Assembly: GCA_039566865.1 (NCBI GenBank) | Contig: CM076951.1 | Location: 19,105,484-19,169,483, forward strand | Direction of reading: 5' to 3' | DNA length: 64,000 bases | DNA from: Aurelia coerulea | Lineage: Eukaryota; Cnidaria; Scyphozoa; Semaeostomeae; Ulmaridae | Shown: piece by piece, positions 1 through 11,414 of the stretch | Layout: every line of letters starts with the position of its first letter | Position numbering within the stretch: position 1 is the first letter of the stretch | Position numbers and translations under genes: made by a program | Notes under the pieces: generated by a model | Database searches by the model: none | Seen by the model: only the letters and a program-made list of their open reading frames with translations | Told to the model about the DNA's origin: nothing

Positions 1-45
1 GACACCCGTTACTTCTCACATCATTATCTTTTATTTCATAAATCA

Positions 46-470
46 TTGCGTATCTATGCAAGAGACCAGCCAAACAGAAAACGAAGCAACGAGTACATGA
101 TGACTATGATGATTATGATGAAGATTTTGATTGGCCAGGTGCGATACACAGAAAGCAAACTGACGAAAAGAGCAAGCTGCCATCCTTTTCTGGTGCCTTG
201 CAGCTGCTATGTCATCCCACATACCATCTAATGGATGCATATCCCATTTTAGGGCACGTTTATGCTATTGCAATTGTCATTTCTGCGAGCTCATCAACCG
301 CTGAGCATTCGTTTTCCACGTCGCGTATACGCTCAACGATTGTTCAAGAGCTCCTTGAGGGCCTTCTGATGATGGCGTTTGGAAAAAAAATTCTCTCCCT
401 TGACAAAGACGAGCTCATTGACAGTTTAGAATTAGAAAGAAGTTTTCGAGAACTTTCAATAGCATTTTAT
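46..470 (+). pseudogene. hAT transposase C-terminal fragment
   Basis: A short plus-strand reading frame resembles the C-terminal dimerisation region of hAT transposases. The best block is TAEHSFSTSRIRST followed by a leucine-rich stretch (ELLEGLLMMAF), corresponding to the family pattern of S-A-E-R-S-F-S then a leucine-rich helix. An acidic run of D and Y codons lies just upstream in another frame, and the frame has to change near position 200 to connect them. No zinc finger, catalytic Asp or terminal repeat is visible, and the piece is cut by the window start. It is probably a dead transposon tail; a domesticated exon is possible but unsupported. Confidence 0.5.
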
Positions 471-564
471 CATGAAAAAGTGCCATTGACTTGCTTCCCT
501 TGCAAAGAAAATCTGTATTGGTATGAACAAATGAACTGGAATAGACAAATTTAGCTAAATTCGC

Positions 565-982
565 TATCACTTGGTCAATGAGACTCATACCATTACTCTT
601 ACTAAGAGTACTACTCTTATAAGAGTAATGGTTACAAAGTATACCCATCAAATTGCTAGAATTTAGTTTTCAACCAATAAGGACAATAACTGTTGTAATT
701 GCGATTTAGACAGCTGTTGTTGTTGCATCCAAAAACGGTTAATACGGCCTAGAGTTCTTGTAGCTGCGATGGATCTATTTTGTTTCTACAGAGGAAGATT
801 ACTGCTTGAAAGGTATATTGTCTGGAATGGGTAGGTCAGGAAAACGTTATTTTTTGTACTAAAAGTATTTTTGGAACAGGGAACCCACTTTATAAGAGTA
901 ATGGTACAAGTCCCTTTTGACCAACTGATATCAGCAAATCAAAGAACACGGGGAAACAAGGGACAATAAGTCATAAGTCTAG
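565..982. mobile_element. MITE family A, copy 1 (empty-site copy)
   Basis: A non-coding element with imperfect terminal inverted repeats. The left end begins TATCACTTGGTCAATGAGAC (565) and the right end is its near reverse complement, finishing CCAACTGATA (930). Similarity to copy 2 at 9625-10100 continues past this inverted repeat to about 982, so the true unit is longer than the inner repeat. Relative to copy 2 the inner part is inverted. The site GGAAACAAGGGAC at 952-964 is uninterrupted here, while in copy 2 a 4-kb element is inserted at exactly this point. Confidence 0.7.
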
Positions 983-1972
983 AAAGGGGCGCCAAATTGA
1001 CCTATTGCCCCCCCCCCCTGCGATCTCATCCCCAGCACGCCACTGTACACAGGGTGCACCATAAAATAAACTTAGAAAACTGTAATACAAAATTGAGTAC
1101 TAGGATCAAAGGACAATGATATAAACGCCGTTTTGTAGCTAAACAGCAAGCCTGCATCATCACTATTTTGCTATTTTCATCGAAATGAAAAGTTAGCAAT
1201 GATAATGATTTTGCCAATCTTTGATTTCTATAAAGATCACATAAAAAGGATGGCAATGTTGGTCAGTTATTTAGCTACAAAGACATTTTAAGTAACTTCT
1301 TTCTAGCCTTTCACTGTATTTTCTCCCACAACTTTTCTATGTCGCACAGATGAATTTTATCAAAACAGAGCCAACGAATTTAGCATAAAGCTTTACAAAT
1401 ATTGCAAAGTAAAAGTATGAATTACACAAAAATGCCTATATTACTACAATCAGTGGTTGCAGGGTTCGTTTTAGTCCAGCAGATTTTCAGCAGTTTTCAA
1501 GGAAAGTGTGGGATTTGTGGTAAAAGCACCAAATTTGGCACAAATGTAGTATTTTTTGTGCCGAAAAAATATCAACTAGAGGCCCATCGTAAATTCCATG
1601 TTTTTTCCATAATGGCGGCATTTTAAAATGGCGGCTATACAAAAAGATTTTTGAATGGAAATGTACTTGAAAAGTTGAAAGATCATGTTTATTCTATGAA
1701 AAGCTTTTACATTTCTTGTAAATTTTGCGAATACCGTTTAAAAGGACTGTCTTTCAAAATGGCTGCCTGTCAAAATGGCTGCTTGTCACAATGGCTGCCT
1801 TTCAAAATGGCTTCTCAAAATTGGAGCGTATAAATTTTGATTTGATGAGGGACTTTCCATATTCTGTGTTGGTACTTTATGATGACGTGCTCCTCTAGAG
1901 GCCTTTAGATACTTTTAGTTATCCTAAACGCAGCAGATTCGTTCACAGCAGATTCGTTCTTGAAAGCAAGCC
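983..1972. other. gene-free stretch with poly-C run
   Basis: No supported gene. A C run lies at about 1009-1018. Short frames here have no recognisable domain. It contains the small minisatellite listed next. Confidence 0.5.
1756..1816. repeat. minisatellite, AAAATGGCTGCC unit
   Basis: Four consecutive imperfect copies of a roughly 16-bp unit (CAAAATGGCTGCCTTT and variants) follow one another. Related AAAATGGCGGC words occur at 1610-1635. No function is visible. Confidence 0.6.
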
Positions 1973-2796
1973 ATGTGTCGAAGACAAAATGCGCCCATCA
2001 GTGCTTTCAAAATCCTCAAGCTTAAAGCATATAATTCAAATTGTAATGAAGGGGAGGAAACCAGAGAGAAAATGTCATTTGAAGCTTGGCCATTCAAACG
2101 ACAAGGGGAAAGTCCACAGTTCCAATACTGGTCGATTACATTGGACTTTGAATTGCTAATCATGATCTTTGCGAGATCTCTACTAGAAAGGAACTTTGAG
2201 TTATACAAATCAGCTTTGATATCACTGATGCCATGGTTCTTTGCCCTGAATCATCCAAATTATTCACTCTGGTTATCCGTCCACATCAGAGATGTGGTTT
2301 CTTTAAGAGATGCACATCCATCTGTCTTGAAAGAATTTCAAGATGGTAATTTCGTAGTACACAAGACCAATCATCGATATTCATCAATTGCGATCGACCA
2401 TGCTCACGAACAGCATACCAAATGTGTCAAAGGAGACGGAGGCGCTATTGGGTTGATAGAAAACTCATCTGAGCTTTTAAGATGGATGGTATCCGGCCCA
2501 GAAATAGCACTAGCTGTCAAGGAGTTTGAGACAGTTCAAGATAATGGCAATCAAGGGCAAAGGCGCACAAATTCAAGCATTTTGCACCATGATGAAACCA
2601 AGGGAGTTCAAAAAGAATTCAAGAAGAGCGTCCTAAAACTAGCCGAGACAATCACAAAGATGGGAAATTCCTTTTTGGAAACAAGTGCAGACCTCCTTGT
2701 CTCTTAGATTCACGGGACATTGTGGATGCTGGAGTAGCGGATACCATCAAGAATATCGTCAGTGTTGGGAAAAAACAGTATGAGGAGTTGGCCAGG
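1973..2796 (+). pseudogene. truncated uncharacterised multicopy protein
   Basis: An open frame from an ATG at 1973 runs 244 codons to a stop at 2707. Blocks such as PWFFALNHPNYSLWL, VHIRDVVSL, VVHKTNHRYSSIAIDHAHEQ and VKGDGGAIGL match, as I remember it, a multicopy family of unknown function common in cnidarian genomes. The same protein continues in a shifted frame from about 2702 (LDSRDIVDAGVADTIKNI) to 2796, so a one-base shift causes the stop. Homology then ends abruptly where the 181-bp satellite begins, so the 3' part is lost. The biochemical role is unknown to me; an origin in a transposon is likely because such genes are repetitive and usually broken. Confidence 0.6.
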
Positions 2797-5500
2797 TCGA
2801 AAACACTGACACCACTGATACCACTGACACCACTGACATGAATCATGTGTCAGTGCTGTCAGTGTTTTCGAATTGGGCACAGGGGGGAAAACGAAAACAC
2901 TGACACCACTGACAAACATAATTTTCCTATTTATAAGGTTGATGTCACACTTCTTTCTTTCTATGGACAACGTTAGACCGTTTTTCTTTACTCGGGCCAG
3001 TTTTCTATCAGGTCAGTGTTTTTCAGTTCAGTGTTTTCGAATTGGGCACAGGTGGAAAGTCGAAAACACTGACACTACTGACAAGCACATTTTTTCTATT
3101 TAGAGGTTGGCGTTGAGTTTAGTATCAATGTTCTATCATTCCATTGACAATAAAAGATTGATTTTCGGTACTTAGGCCAGTTTTCTATCAGGTCAGTGTT
3201 TTTCAGTTCAGTGTTTTCGAATTGGGCACAGGTGGAAAGTCGAAAACACTGACACTACTGACAAGCACATTTTTCCTATTTAGAGGTTGGTGTTGGGTTT
3301 AGTATCACTGTTCTATCATTCCATTGACAATAAAAGATTGATTTTCGGTACTTAGGCCAATTTTCTATCAGGTCAGTGTTTTTCAGTTCAGTGTTTTCGA
3401 ATTGGGCACAGGGGAAAAATCGAAAACGCTGACACTACTGACAAACACAATTTTTCATATTTAGAGGTTGGTGTTGGGTTTAGTATCACTGTTCTATCAT
3501 TCCATTGACAATAAAAGATTGATTTTCGGTACTTAGGCCAGTTTTCTATCAGGTCAGTGTTTTTCAGTTCAGTGTTTTCGAATTGGGCACAGGTGGAAAG
3601 TCGAAAACACTGACACTACTGACAAGCACAATTTTTCCTATTTAGAGGTTGGTGTTGAGTTTAGTATCACTGTTCTATTATTCCATTGACAATAAAAGAT
3701 TGATTTTCGGTACTTAGGCCAGTTTTCTATCAGGTCAGTGTTTTTCAGTTCAATGTTTTCGAATTGGGCACAGGTGGAAAGTCGAAAACACTGACACCAA
3801 TGACAAGCAAAATTTTTCCTATTTAGAGGATGGTGTTGAATTTAGTATCACTGTTCTATCATTCCACTGACAATAAAGGATTGATTTTCGGTACTTAGGC
3901 CAGTTTTCTATCAGGTCAGTGTTTTTCAGTTCAATGTTTTCGAATTGGGCACAGGTGGAAAGTCGAAAACACTGACACTACTGACAAACACAATCTTTCC
4001 TATTTAGAGGATGGTGTTGAGTTTAGTATCACTGTCCTATCATTCCTTTGACAATAAAAGATTGATTTTCGGTACTAAGGCCAGTTTTCTATCCGGTCAT
4101 TTTTTTTTCAGTTCAGTGTTTTCGAATTGGGCACAGGTGGGAAGTTGAAAACACTGACACTACTGACAAGCACAATTTTTCCTATTTAGAGGATGGTTTT
4201 GAGTTTAGTATCACTGTTCTATCATTCCATTGACAATAAAAGATTGATTTTCGGTACTTAGGCCAATTTTCTATCAGGTCAGTGTTTTTCAGTTCAGTGT
4301 TTTCGAATTGGGCACAGGGGAAAAATCGAAAACGCTGACACTACTGACAAACACAATTTTTCATATTTAGAGGTTGGTGTTGGGTTTAGTATCACTGTTC
4401 TATCATTCCATTGACAATAAAAGATTGATTTTCGGTACTTAGGCCAGTTTTCTATCAGGTCAGTGTTTTTCAGTTCAGTGTTTTCGAATTGGGCACAGGT
4501 GGAAAGTCAAAAACACTGACACCACTGACAAGCACAATTTTTCCTATTTAGAGGATGGTGTTGAATTTAGTATCACTATTCTATCATTCCATTGACAATA
4601 AAAGATTGATTTTCGGTACTTAGGCCAGTTTTCTATCAGGTCAGTGTTTTTCAGTTCAATGTTTTCGAATTGGGCACAGGTGGAAAGTCGAAAACACTGA
4701 CACTACTGACAAACACAATTTTTCCTATTTAGAGGATGGTGTTGAGTTTAGTATCACTGTCCTATCATTCCTTTGACAATAAAAGATTGATTTTCGGTAC
4801 TTAGGCCAGTTTTCTATCAGGTCAGTGTTTTTCAGTTCAATGTTTTCGAATTGGGCACAGGTGGAAAGTCGAAAACACTGACACTACTGACAAGCACAAT
4901 TTTTCCTATTTAGAGGATGGTTTTGAGTTTAGTATCACTGTTCTATCATTCCATTGACAATAAAAGATTGATTTTCGGTACTTAGGCCAATTTTCTATCA
5001 GGTCAGTGTTTTTCAGTTCAATGTTTTCGAATTGGCACAGGTGGAAAGTCGAAAACACTGACACTACTGACAAGCACAATTTTTCCTATTTAGAGGATGG
5101 TTTTGAGTTTAGTATCACTGTTCTATCATTCCATTGACAATAAAAGATTGATTTTCGGTACTTAGGCCAGTTTTCTATCAGGTCAGTGTTTTTCAGTTCA
5201 ATGTTTTCGAATTGGGCACAGGTGGAAAGTCGAAAACACTGACACTACTGACAAACACAATTTTTCATATTTAGAGGTTGGTGTTGAGTTTAGTATCACT
5301 GTTCTATCATTCCATTGACAATAAAAGATTGATTTTCGGTACTTAGGCCAATTTTCTATCAGGTCAGTGTTTTTCAGTTCAGTGTTTTCGAATTGGGCAC
5401 AGGTGGAAAGTCGAAAACACTGACACTACTGACAAGCACAATTTTTCCTATTTAGAGGATGGTGTTGAGTTTAGTATCACTGTCATATCATACCATTGAC
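2797..5500. repeat. satellite array, ~181-bp unit, ~15 copies
   Basis: The marker word GAATTGGGCACAGG recurs at 2870, 3039, 3219, 3399, 3580, 3761, 3942, 4124, 4305, 4486, 4667, 4848, 5029 (one base short), 5209 and 5390, a period of 180-182 bp after a shorter first unit of 169 bp. Each unit contains an inverted repeat, CAGTGTTTTCGA then TCGAAAACACTG about 20 bases later. Each also has an AATAAAAGATTGATTTTCGG block. Units differ by scattered point changes (for example AGTGTTTTCG versus AATGTTTTCG), and variant types alternate, suggesting higher-order amplification. The array opens with a longer palindrome at about 2797-2870 and directly abuts the truncated gene upstream. Confidence 0.95.
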
Positions 5501-6917
5501 ATTGTTGGCACTGTTTGTGTATAAACGTGACAAAGAACCCATTCTCGAACCTTAAAAGAACGCCATAGTTGTAAATTGCGAGCATGCCAATTCTTCTTTT
5601 ACAAATATCTCTTAAATGTGGACAATCTAGAATGGAAAGCGGTCACAGTAAACAACCTTAACGAATAATATCCATAGCAGCGAATGAAAGGTCTACACAA
5701 TTTCCAGATGTTTCATCATCTATTCAACAACAGCAACTGAAAAACTGCAGCTACTTGTGATTAATATAACTCACAATATAAAATTCAAAAGTTTATAAAA
5801 TGTAAAGCTTAAAATCATAAATTGTTGACAGGCTGCCTTTGCACTAGCCGGGGTTACAATGAAAATGGGTTAACAGTTTTCCTTCTGTGCGTTGTGTTCC
5901 TACTAACCCATTTGAAAGATGGATCAGTTTAGAAATGGATCTGAGACTGGATCATTTTTAAGCTTAGCTTCCCTTTAACTCACAAGTAACCCCATTGCAA
6001 CAGCAATAACATGCGCATCTTTTGGCATTTCAAATTAAAGTATCATGGACGAAAAGGGGAACAAGACGACTAAGAACTACTGAAAGAACGACTGAAAACG
6101 AATAAACACGGGTTCACGGTGAAACTGGCAATTCGATTGGATAGCTCAAACCCTTTTTAACCCAGGCTAGTGGAAAGCCACCTGATTTCAATGTAGCAGG
6201 AAAATAGAAATTTATCGGTCATACCTTTTTAGAATTATGAGTTATTTTGCTCATGAAATGCTTTTGAACACGTATCACAAAGATTCGCAGTTTTTATAAC
6301 ATAGGTTCCAAATCTTTAAAAAGGCTAGTGTAAAATTGAGTGACCCATTTCTTTGAACTGAATGATTTCAAAGAAACTTTAGCTATTTCTCTATAATTCT
6401 AACGTTGGATTTTTCTGAAATCTTTAATATTTTCAAAACTAGAGTGTTTTTCTTCTTTTTCAAGAGTTCAAGAAAATTTTCAAAAAAACTTGAAACCCTC
6501 TTAATTTCTAAACTGACGCAACATGAAGTAATTTCGAAGAAAACTATAGTTTACGAATGATTTAGAAATTTGATGACGTCACATCCTCAAATGAGTTTAA
6601 ATGTAAGATACGCTGTAATTTCGAAAAATGTTCAAAATTTCTGGAAAGTCCAACGGTAGAATTATAGATAAGTATCTAAAGTTTCTTTCAAGCCATTCAG
6701 TCAGAAGAAATAGGTCATCAAATTTTACATCCACCGTTTTAGGCTGAGTTAAAGATTTGGAACCTATGCTAGTTTTTATAGCTTTCAATTTCAAAACAAT
6801 GATAAAGAGATTTTCCTCTGATGAGAGAAAAAAAAATGAAAAGTATGTTTATCTTTTATTATCGTTCTTTAAGCAGAAAATTTGATGAAATTTGATTGAC
6901 TATCATCAGTGTTTCCC
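5501..6917. other. gene-free stretch
   Basis: AT-rich sequence after the satellite. I see no reading frame with recognisable domains, no tandem array and no clear terminal repeats. Confidence 0.4.
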
Positions 6918-7262
6918 TCACAACTCCATGTCGAGCTCCTCTTTTAAAATGTTTTTGTGACTTTGGCTGATTGTCACATTCTCTGCAACCTCTACCAGAT
7001 CTTTCGTGAAGTATGGAAATCGCTTTGTAATGCAGGCCCTTCTAATGCAGTAATATCGTGTCGTCATTTTACCATGTGGCGACGGTAGATAAACTGGCTC
7101 GTCATCTGATTTGCGCTGTCTGTTCAAGTATTCCCACCGTTCTTTGTGAGCAATTGCGACATCAAAGGGAATAAATGACAGCCTTCCTCTTGGAAAATCG
7201 GTGCCGCAGTATCCACATCGACCTTTTTCCTCTGGAATGTCTGCAACACCAATCCAAGATGT
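6918..7262 (-). pseudogene. uncharacterised Cys-rich ORF fragment
   Basis: A minus-strand frame of about 110 codons ending at 6918 has a possible zinc-binding pair (GRCGYCGTDFPRGR) and a downstream segment RYYCIRRACITKRFPYF. It looks like a real protein fragment, being uninterrupted with conserved-looking Cys and aromatic residues, and I have a weak recollection of similar multicopy cnidarian proteins. Its 5' side runs straight into the broken end of the LINE at about 7245-7262, so the start is lost. Function unknown. Confidence 0.3.
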
Positions 7263-8145
7263 TGTCGATCTGCACACCAAGATATTTAGTTTTTTGCACT
7301 ACTTCCAGCTCAATGTCCCGAATTTTTAGCTTCAAAGATTCACTTTGATTTTTTAGAATTTTATGCTTCGGTTTTGTGGAAATGAGCATGGAATGTGTTT
7401 TCATTACATTAAGTGAGAGTTTGTTCCATTTAAGCCATTTTTCAACTTGTGCAAGGTCACTGTTGATGGCCTCATTCAGCTGAGCAATGTCATATGATTG
7501 ATGGCAAATGCTTGTGTCGTCAGCATGAGCCTTGCGGTACTCCAGCATTTATTTCCTCAATTGATGACTGAACACCATTGACCGTGCAAAATTGTTTCTG
7601 GTTTGAAAGGTAGGATTTGAACCATACTAACTGCTGCTGCTGAATACCATAATACTCAAGCTTTTTGCATCGTATGTCATGGTCAACTGTGTCAAATGCC
7701 TTTTTCAGGTCAAGGAATACCAGTCCCACTAACTTCCCAAGATCCAACCCATTGTACCAGTCATCAGTGTTTTTAAGCAAACATGTCACTGTAGAATGAA
7801 GGCGTAAAAAGCCACTGTTCTATGGAGAAGTACCCATTATCATTCATGTGTTGGTACAATTGGTTGGCCACAAGTCTTTCAAAGAGCCTTGAGATGACAG
7901 GTAAAACAGAAATAGGGCGATAATTTGACTTGTCAGTTTTGTCTCCCTCCTTGAAAATCGGTGTAACTCTGGTCAGTTTCCATGAGTCTGGAAATTGGCC
8001 ATTTTCAAGTGATGTATTGAACAAACGGACCAAAGAGTTCTCAATAAAAGGTTTCTTATGTGGGTTTGAACACAATTTGGGCAGCTGCCATAATTTTCAC
8101 CATTTGGTTCTTCCTATAATTGCTAATGCCTTCAGGTCGCATGGA
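7245..8145 (-). mobile_element. LINE reverse-transcriptase fragment
   Basis: Three minus-strand frames together spell the reverse transcriptase of a jockey/CR1-like non-LTR retrotransposon. In order: WKLTRVTPIFKEGDK and NYRPISVLPVISRLFERL (8075 to about 7830), then VFLDLKKAFDTVDHD with the first catalytic Asp, NAGVPQG, and HADDTS with the paired catalytic Asp (the usual Y is H). Frames change near 7790 and at about 7535, where GVPQG and ADDT are almost adjacent. In intact elements roughly 20 residues separate them, so a small deletion is implied. The 3' side stops at YLGVQIDNILDW, and no 5' ORF or endonuclease is present. Clade assignment is tentative. Dead. Confidence 0.8.
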
Positions 8146-8345
8146 ATAGCCCACTTGCATCACAGACAGAGTCAGTATTCCAAGGCCCTTCCACGATGAG
8201 CTTGATCTTTTCCAGGCATTTGACGACTGCAACAAACACCTCTGCAAACACATCTAGCCCATCAATCCGGGCTATCCACCTTGTACGGCAAACATCTATC
8301 AGATGTATGTGCCACCCTTCCGCTATTTCCTTGGTATTCTTTATT
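8146..8345 (-). pseudogene. hAT/ZMYM-type transposase fragment
   Basis: On the minus strand the translation IAEGWHIHLIDVCRTRWIAR, then DGLDVFAEVFVAVVKCLEKI, matches the CxTRWxxRxDAxxVFxExFxxVVxxLExI region of hAT-derived 52-kDa-repressor/ZMYM1-like proteins. It is only about 65 codons long and joins the 5'-truncated LINE at about 8145, so the LINE probably truncated or inserted next to it. No catalytic core is present. Confidence 0.5.
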
Positions 8346-9217
8346 TATTTATTTATTTTTTATTCAATAATATATTTAATATTTTTTTTATACAACAAAA
8401 TTACCTAAACACTACCTACAATCTACCATACTACACTACAAGGAAGCTACCCCCTGGAATGAACATAAACTAAAATAAAACTAATATAAACTACTATACA
8501 TACCACGCTACAATGGATACGGATATAAATGCTAATTATAAAGACATTTTACTAATAAATATTTGAGCTGGTTTCACATTAGAGGTCAGGCCAAAATGTA
8601 AAGGTGAATGGTGAGCAATCGGAACCCCAGCCAAGGAAACAACAATGACAACAACCATCCCCATCACTGCTCCCTACCCAAGGTCCCCATCGCTCAAGAC
8701 ACCGCTATCGGGTCTGGATTTATATCATATTTCTTACCTCTTGAATGTTACAGGCAGATGCAACACAGAGATTCAACGCATGAGAGCCACAATGAGTGTA
8801 GGGGGTTTTAGGGTATTTGCTTTGAATTCTCACCGTTCTCACCGTTGTATCCTTTACCACGACAGTACTTCATTTCAAGGCCATACTCTTTAACACCACC
8901 CAATATTTTCTTTCAAATTGCTTCTCCCGTCATACCTTTATCGCATTTAACAAAACCAAGGAATTCCTCACGAATGGACAAATGGTCCACACAGCGACAA
9001 GAGTCATTTTTTGTTTTTGTTTTTGTTTTTTTTTAAATTCATTTAAAAATTACAATATATGTTTACAAGCTACACTACTTTACAAAATTACTATACAACT
9101 ATAGAATACTACTGGAACGATACCCCGAGGAGCAAAAGGCTATGACTACCCCGAAGCCATTTTGACATAGATATTAAAATTAAAGATTAAAACTAAAGTC
9201 TAAAACTAAAGCAAAAG
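8346..9217. other. AT-rich stretch with two LINE-tail-like segments
   Basis: Two segments, about 8340-8540 and 9005-9180, share a layout: a T-rich run followed by a CTACAxTACACTACxxx-rich tract and a short CCCC motif. This is what the 3' UTR and A-rich tail of a minus-strand non-LTR retrotransposon would look like. No coding sequence is attached, so this is tentative. The 300-500 bases between them hold nothing I recognise. Confidence 0.3.
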
Positions 9218-9332
9218 TCTGTCTCAAATTACATGCCACAGGAAATGTCTGCGATTGAAACAAAATGTAAGTGTTTGGATGGGTAATTAGACATTGTTGC
9301 AGATATTGCGTGGCATCTAATTTGAGACAGAC
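9218..9332. repeat. small foldback MITE, family B, copy 1
   Basis: GTCTGTCTCAAATTACATGC at 9218 is answered by an inverted copy, GCATCTAATTTGAGACAGAC, ending at 9332. Related hairpins occur at about 45718 and 46658. Non-coding. Confidence 0.6.
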
Positions 9333-9624
9333 GTTTAACATACAGCGAAAAAAAGAACAAAATAGAAGCAAAGAAAAGAAGAACACATTTACTTAAATGA
9401 GACATGGTGGTTGTGATTGTGTGGTTTATAACGGAGTGTGAAGTTTTCTAATCAAATCGACCGGATTTGTGGATAAATTTTAAAGTTAGTAGGAGTATAT
9501 TTTTATTGAGTTCGTTGGGAAAATTTTTATCACCAAACAATAAAATTTGCAATAGAACGTTATTTTGAAGATTGGTATATCCAAATGGTCGTAATAAAGC
9601 AAAAACTCCAGCGAGAAGATTTGC

Positions 9625-10100
9625 AGATTTGCAGATATCACTTGCTCAATAAGGGACTCATTTCATTGCTCTTATAAAATGGGCCCCCTGTGTCAAAATG
9701 GCCTAAACTAGCGGAATTCTCGTACACTCAACAAAATCGCTTCAATTTCTGGTTTAAAGAGCTTCAACATTGAAAAGCAAACTTGTAGTGCAAAGAATAA
9801 TGTTTTGCGAACCTACTCATCGCAAAATACATACCTTTCAAGCAGTAATCTTCCTCTGTAGAAACAAAATAGATTGACCGCAGCTACGAGAACTCTTTCC
9901 CGAATCAACCGTTTTTGTACGCAACAACAACAACATCCAAAATACCGCCTCTTTATTGGTTGAAAACTAAATTCTAGCAAATTGATTGGTCAATATGGAT
10001 CCACACCATATTGGCCTAAAGTGGCTACACTTTATAAGAGTAATGAAATGAGTCCCTACTGAGCAAGTGATATCTTCAAATCAAAGAACGCAAGGAAACA
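9625..10100. mobile_element. MITE family A, copy 2 (left part; interrupted)
   Basis: Terminal inverted repeats of about 45 bp: GATTTGCAGATATCACTTGC at 9625 and its near reverse complement ending in GATATCTTCAAATC at about 10083. The outer right flank continues to 10100, is interrupted by the 4-kb element, and resumes at 14121-14143 with a sequence matching copy 1 (960-982). Several internal words also match copy 1 in inverted orientation, such as CAAGCAGTAATCTTCCTCTG. Confidence 0.75.
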
Positions 10101-10885
10101 TAGTTGGGTCGAAATCTACGGTCCCGTGACAACTTTTAGGAGACCTTGTTTTGAAAGTTTCTTTTGGTATTTTAAAGTATGCTCTATAAAATGGGCCTGG
10201 GTACATTTTGATTTTCGATGGGCGTTGGCCGGAAATGACGTCATAAGATTGGCACCTAGAAAATCCTTTTTACGGTCATAACTCGGGACAGATTAGTCGA
10301 ATTCATCCAAGTAATGCACCATTCGACTCCTTGTGAGACAAGCTTTCGATTGATGTACACTAAATCCTATTTTGATGATATCAGAAATTTGTGTTATGAC
10401 ATCACTGAGCGTTGATGACGTCACAAACAAGATACAAAGCATGCAGTTCTGACATCACTGAGATCCAAAACATTTCAAATTTGATCATTGTTTTGCAATA
10501 TTTATGTCTTTTAATACAAACTTATCAACTTTCCATGTCAAAAATTGGAATTAACATATCATGTGCTGAAGTCACTGCCTTAACAGAAAGAACTACGTAT
10601 CATTATAACATTATAACAAATTTTTTTGAACTATCTGAAATATACAGTGGGATGCTGATGTGAAGAAACATGCAGTTCTAGACATCCTGTCAAGTAGTCA
10701 ATCCATGATTAGTTATCAAAAACATCAATTGCACCATCTGGTCCCGAGTTGCTGTCTGAAAGCATCTCATATCAGACTCTGGTTCGGATTCATAGTCAAT
10801 GTCATTAGCATCTTATTCGTTGAAACAATTCACCCAAGGAACTATCACATAATCGGGAATTGCTTACAGCTGGGAGTGTTGACAG
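10101..10885. repeat. left terminal inverted repeat of the 4-kb element
   Basis: About 785 bp matching the reverse complement of 13345-14117 almost throughout. Differences are mostly single bases plus short indels near the inner edge. It contains no gene of its own. Confidence 0.85.
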
Positions 10886-11414
10886 AATAGACCTTTAGCT
10901 ATTCTACAAAAGAGCCTGTATCGAGCGTTATTCTTACACATTTTTATACGCGAGGTTCGATCGAGTGGCGATAGAGCTTCAATTATTATTGTGCACATTC
11001 GAAAATTCTACAAGATGTAGTAAAATATCGATCGATTCTGATTTTTTAAAAACAGCTATAAAAGGTCTATTGGTTATTACAGCCCTACTGAACTGAACTT
11101 CCATCCATGCAGTCAAGGAGTTGGAGGTTATTCTGCTTCATGAAAACGTCTCCAAATGTTACATTGGTAATTGGCTCCTCGGTAATGCTGTGCCAATTAA
11201 TCTTTGTTAGGAAGAAGCCTCTCTGTACTGTACCACTTCATTGAAAGTCATTCTAAGAATCTTAGTTGTGTCACGTCTGCAAGGATTGGCTTGATACATC
11301 ACGATAATCACATTGGCTTGATACATCACGATAATCACATTTGGTGGTCAAATTCGGTAACTTTTGCACAACCTCTGGACATAGTTCAGTTTGTTATCCA
11401 AGATCAGAAATCAA

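Noticed and set aside
2797..5500. CRISPR-like array
   Set aside because: The whole 181-bp unit is repeated with no unique spacers, in a eukaryotic context.
8608..8893. His/Asn-rich and Pro-rich plus-strand ORFs
   Set aside because: Low-complexity CAA/CAT content between LINE-tail-like segments; no protein family recognised.
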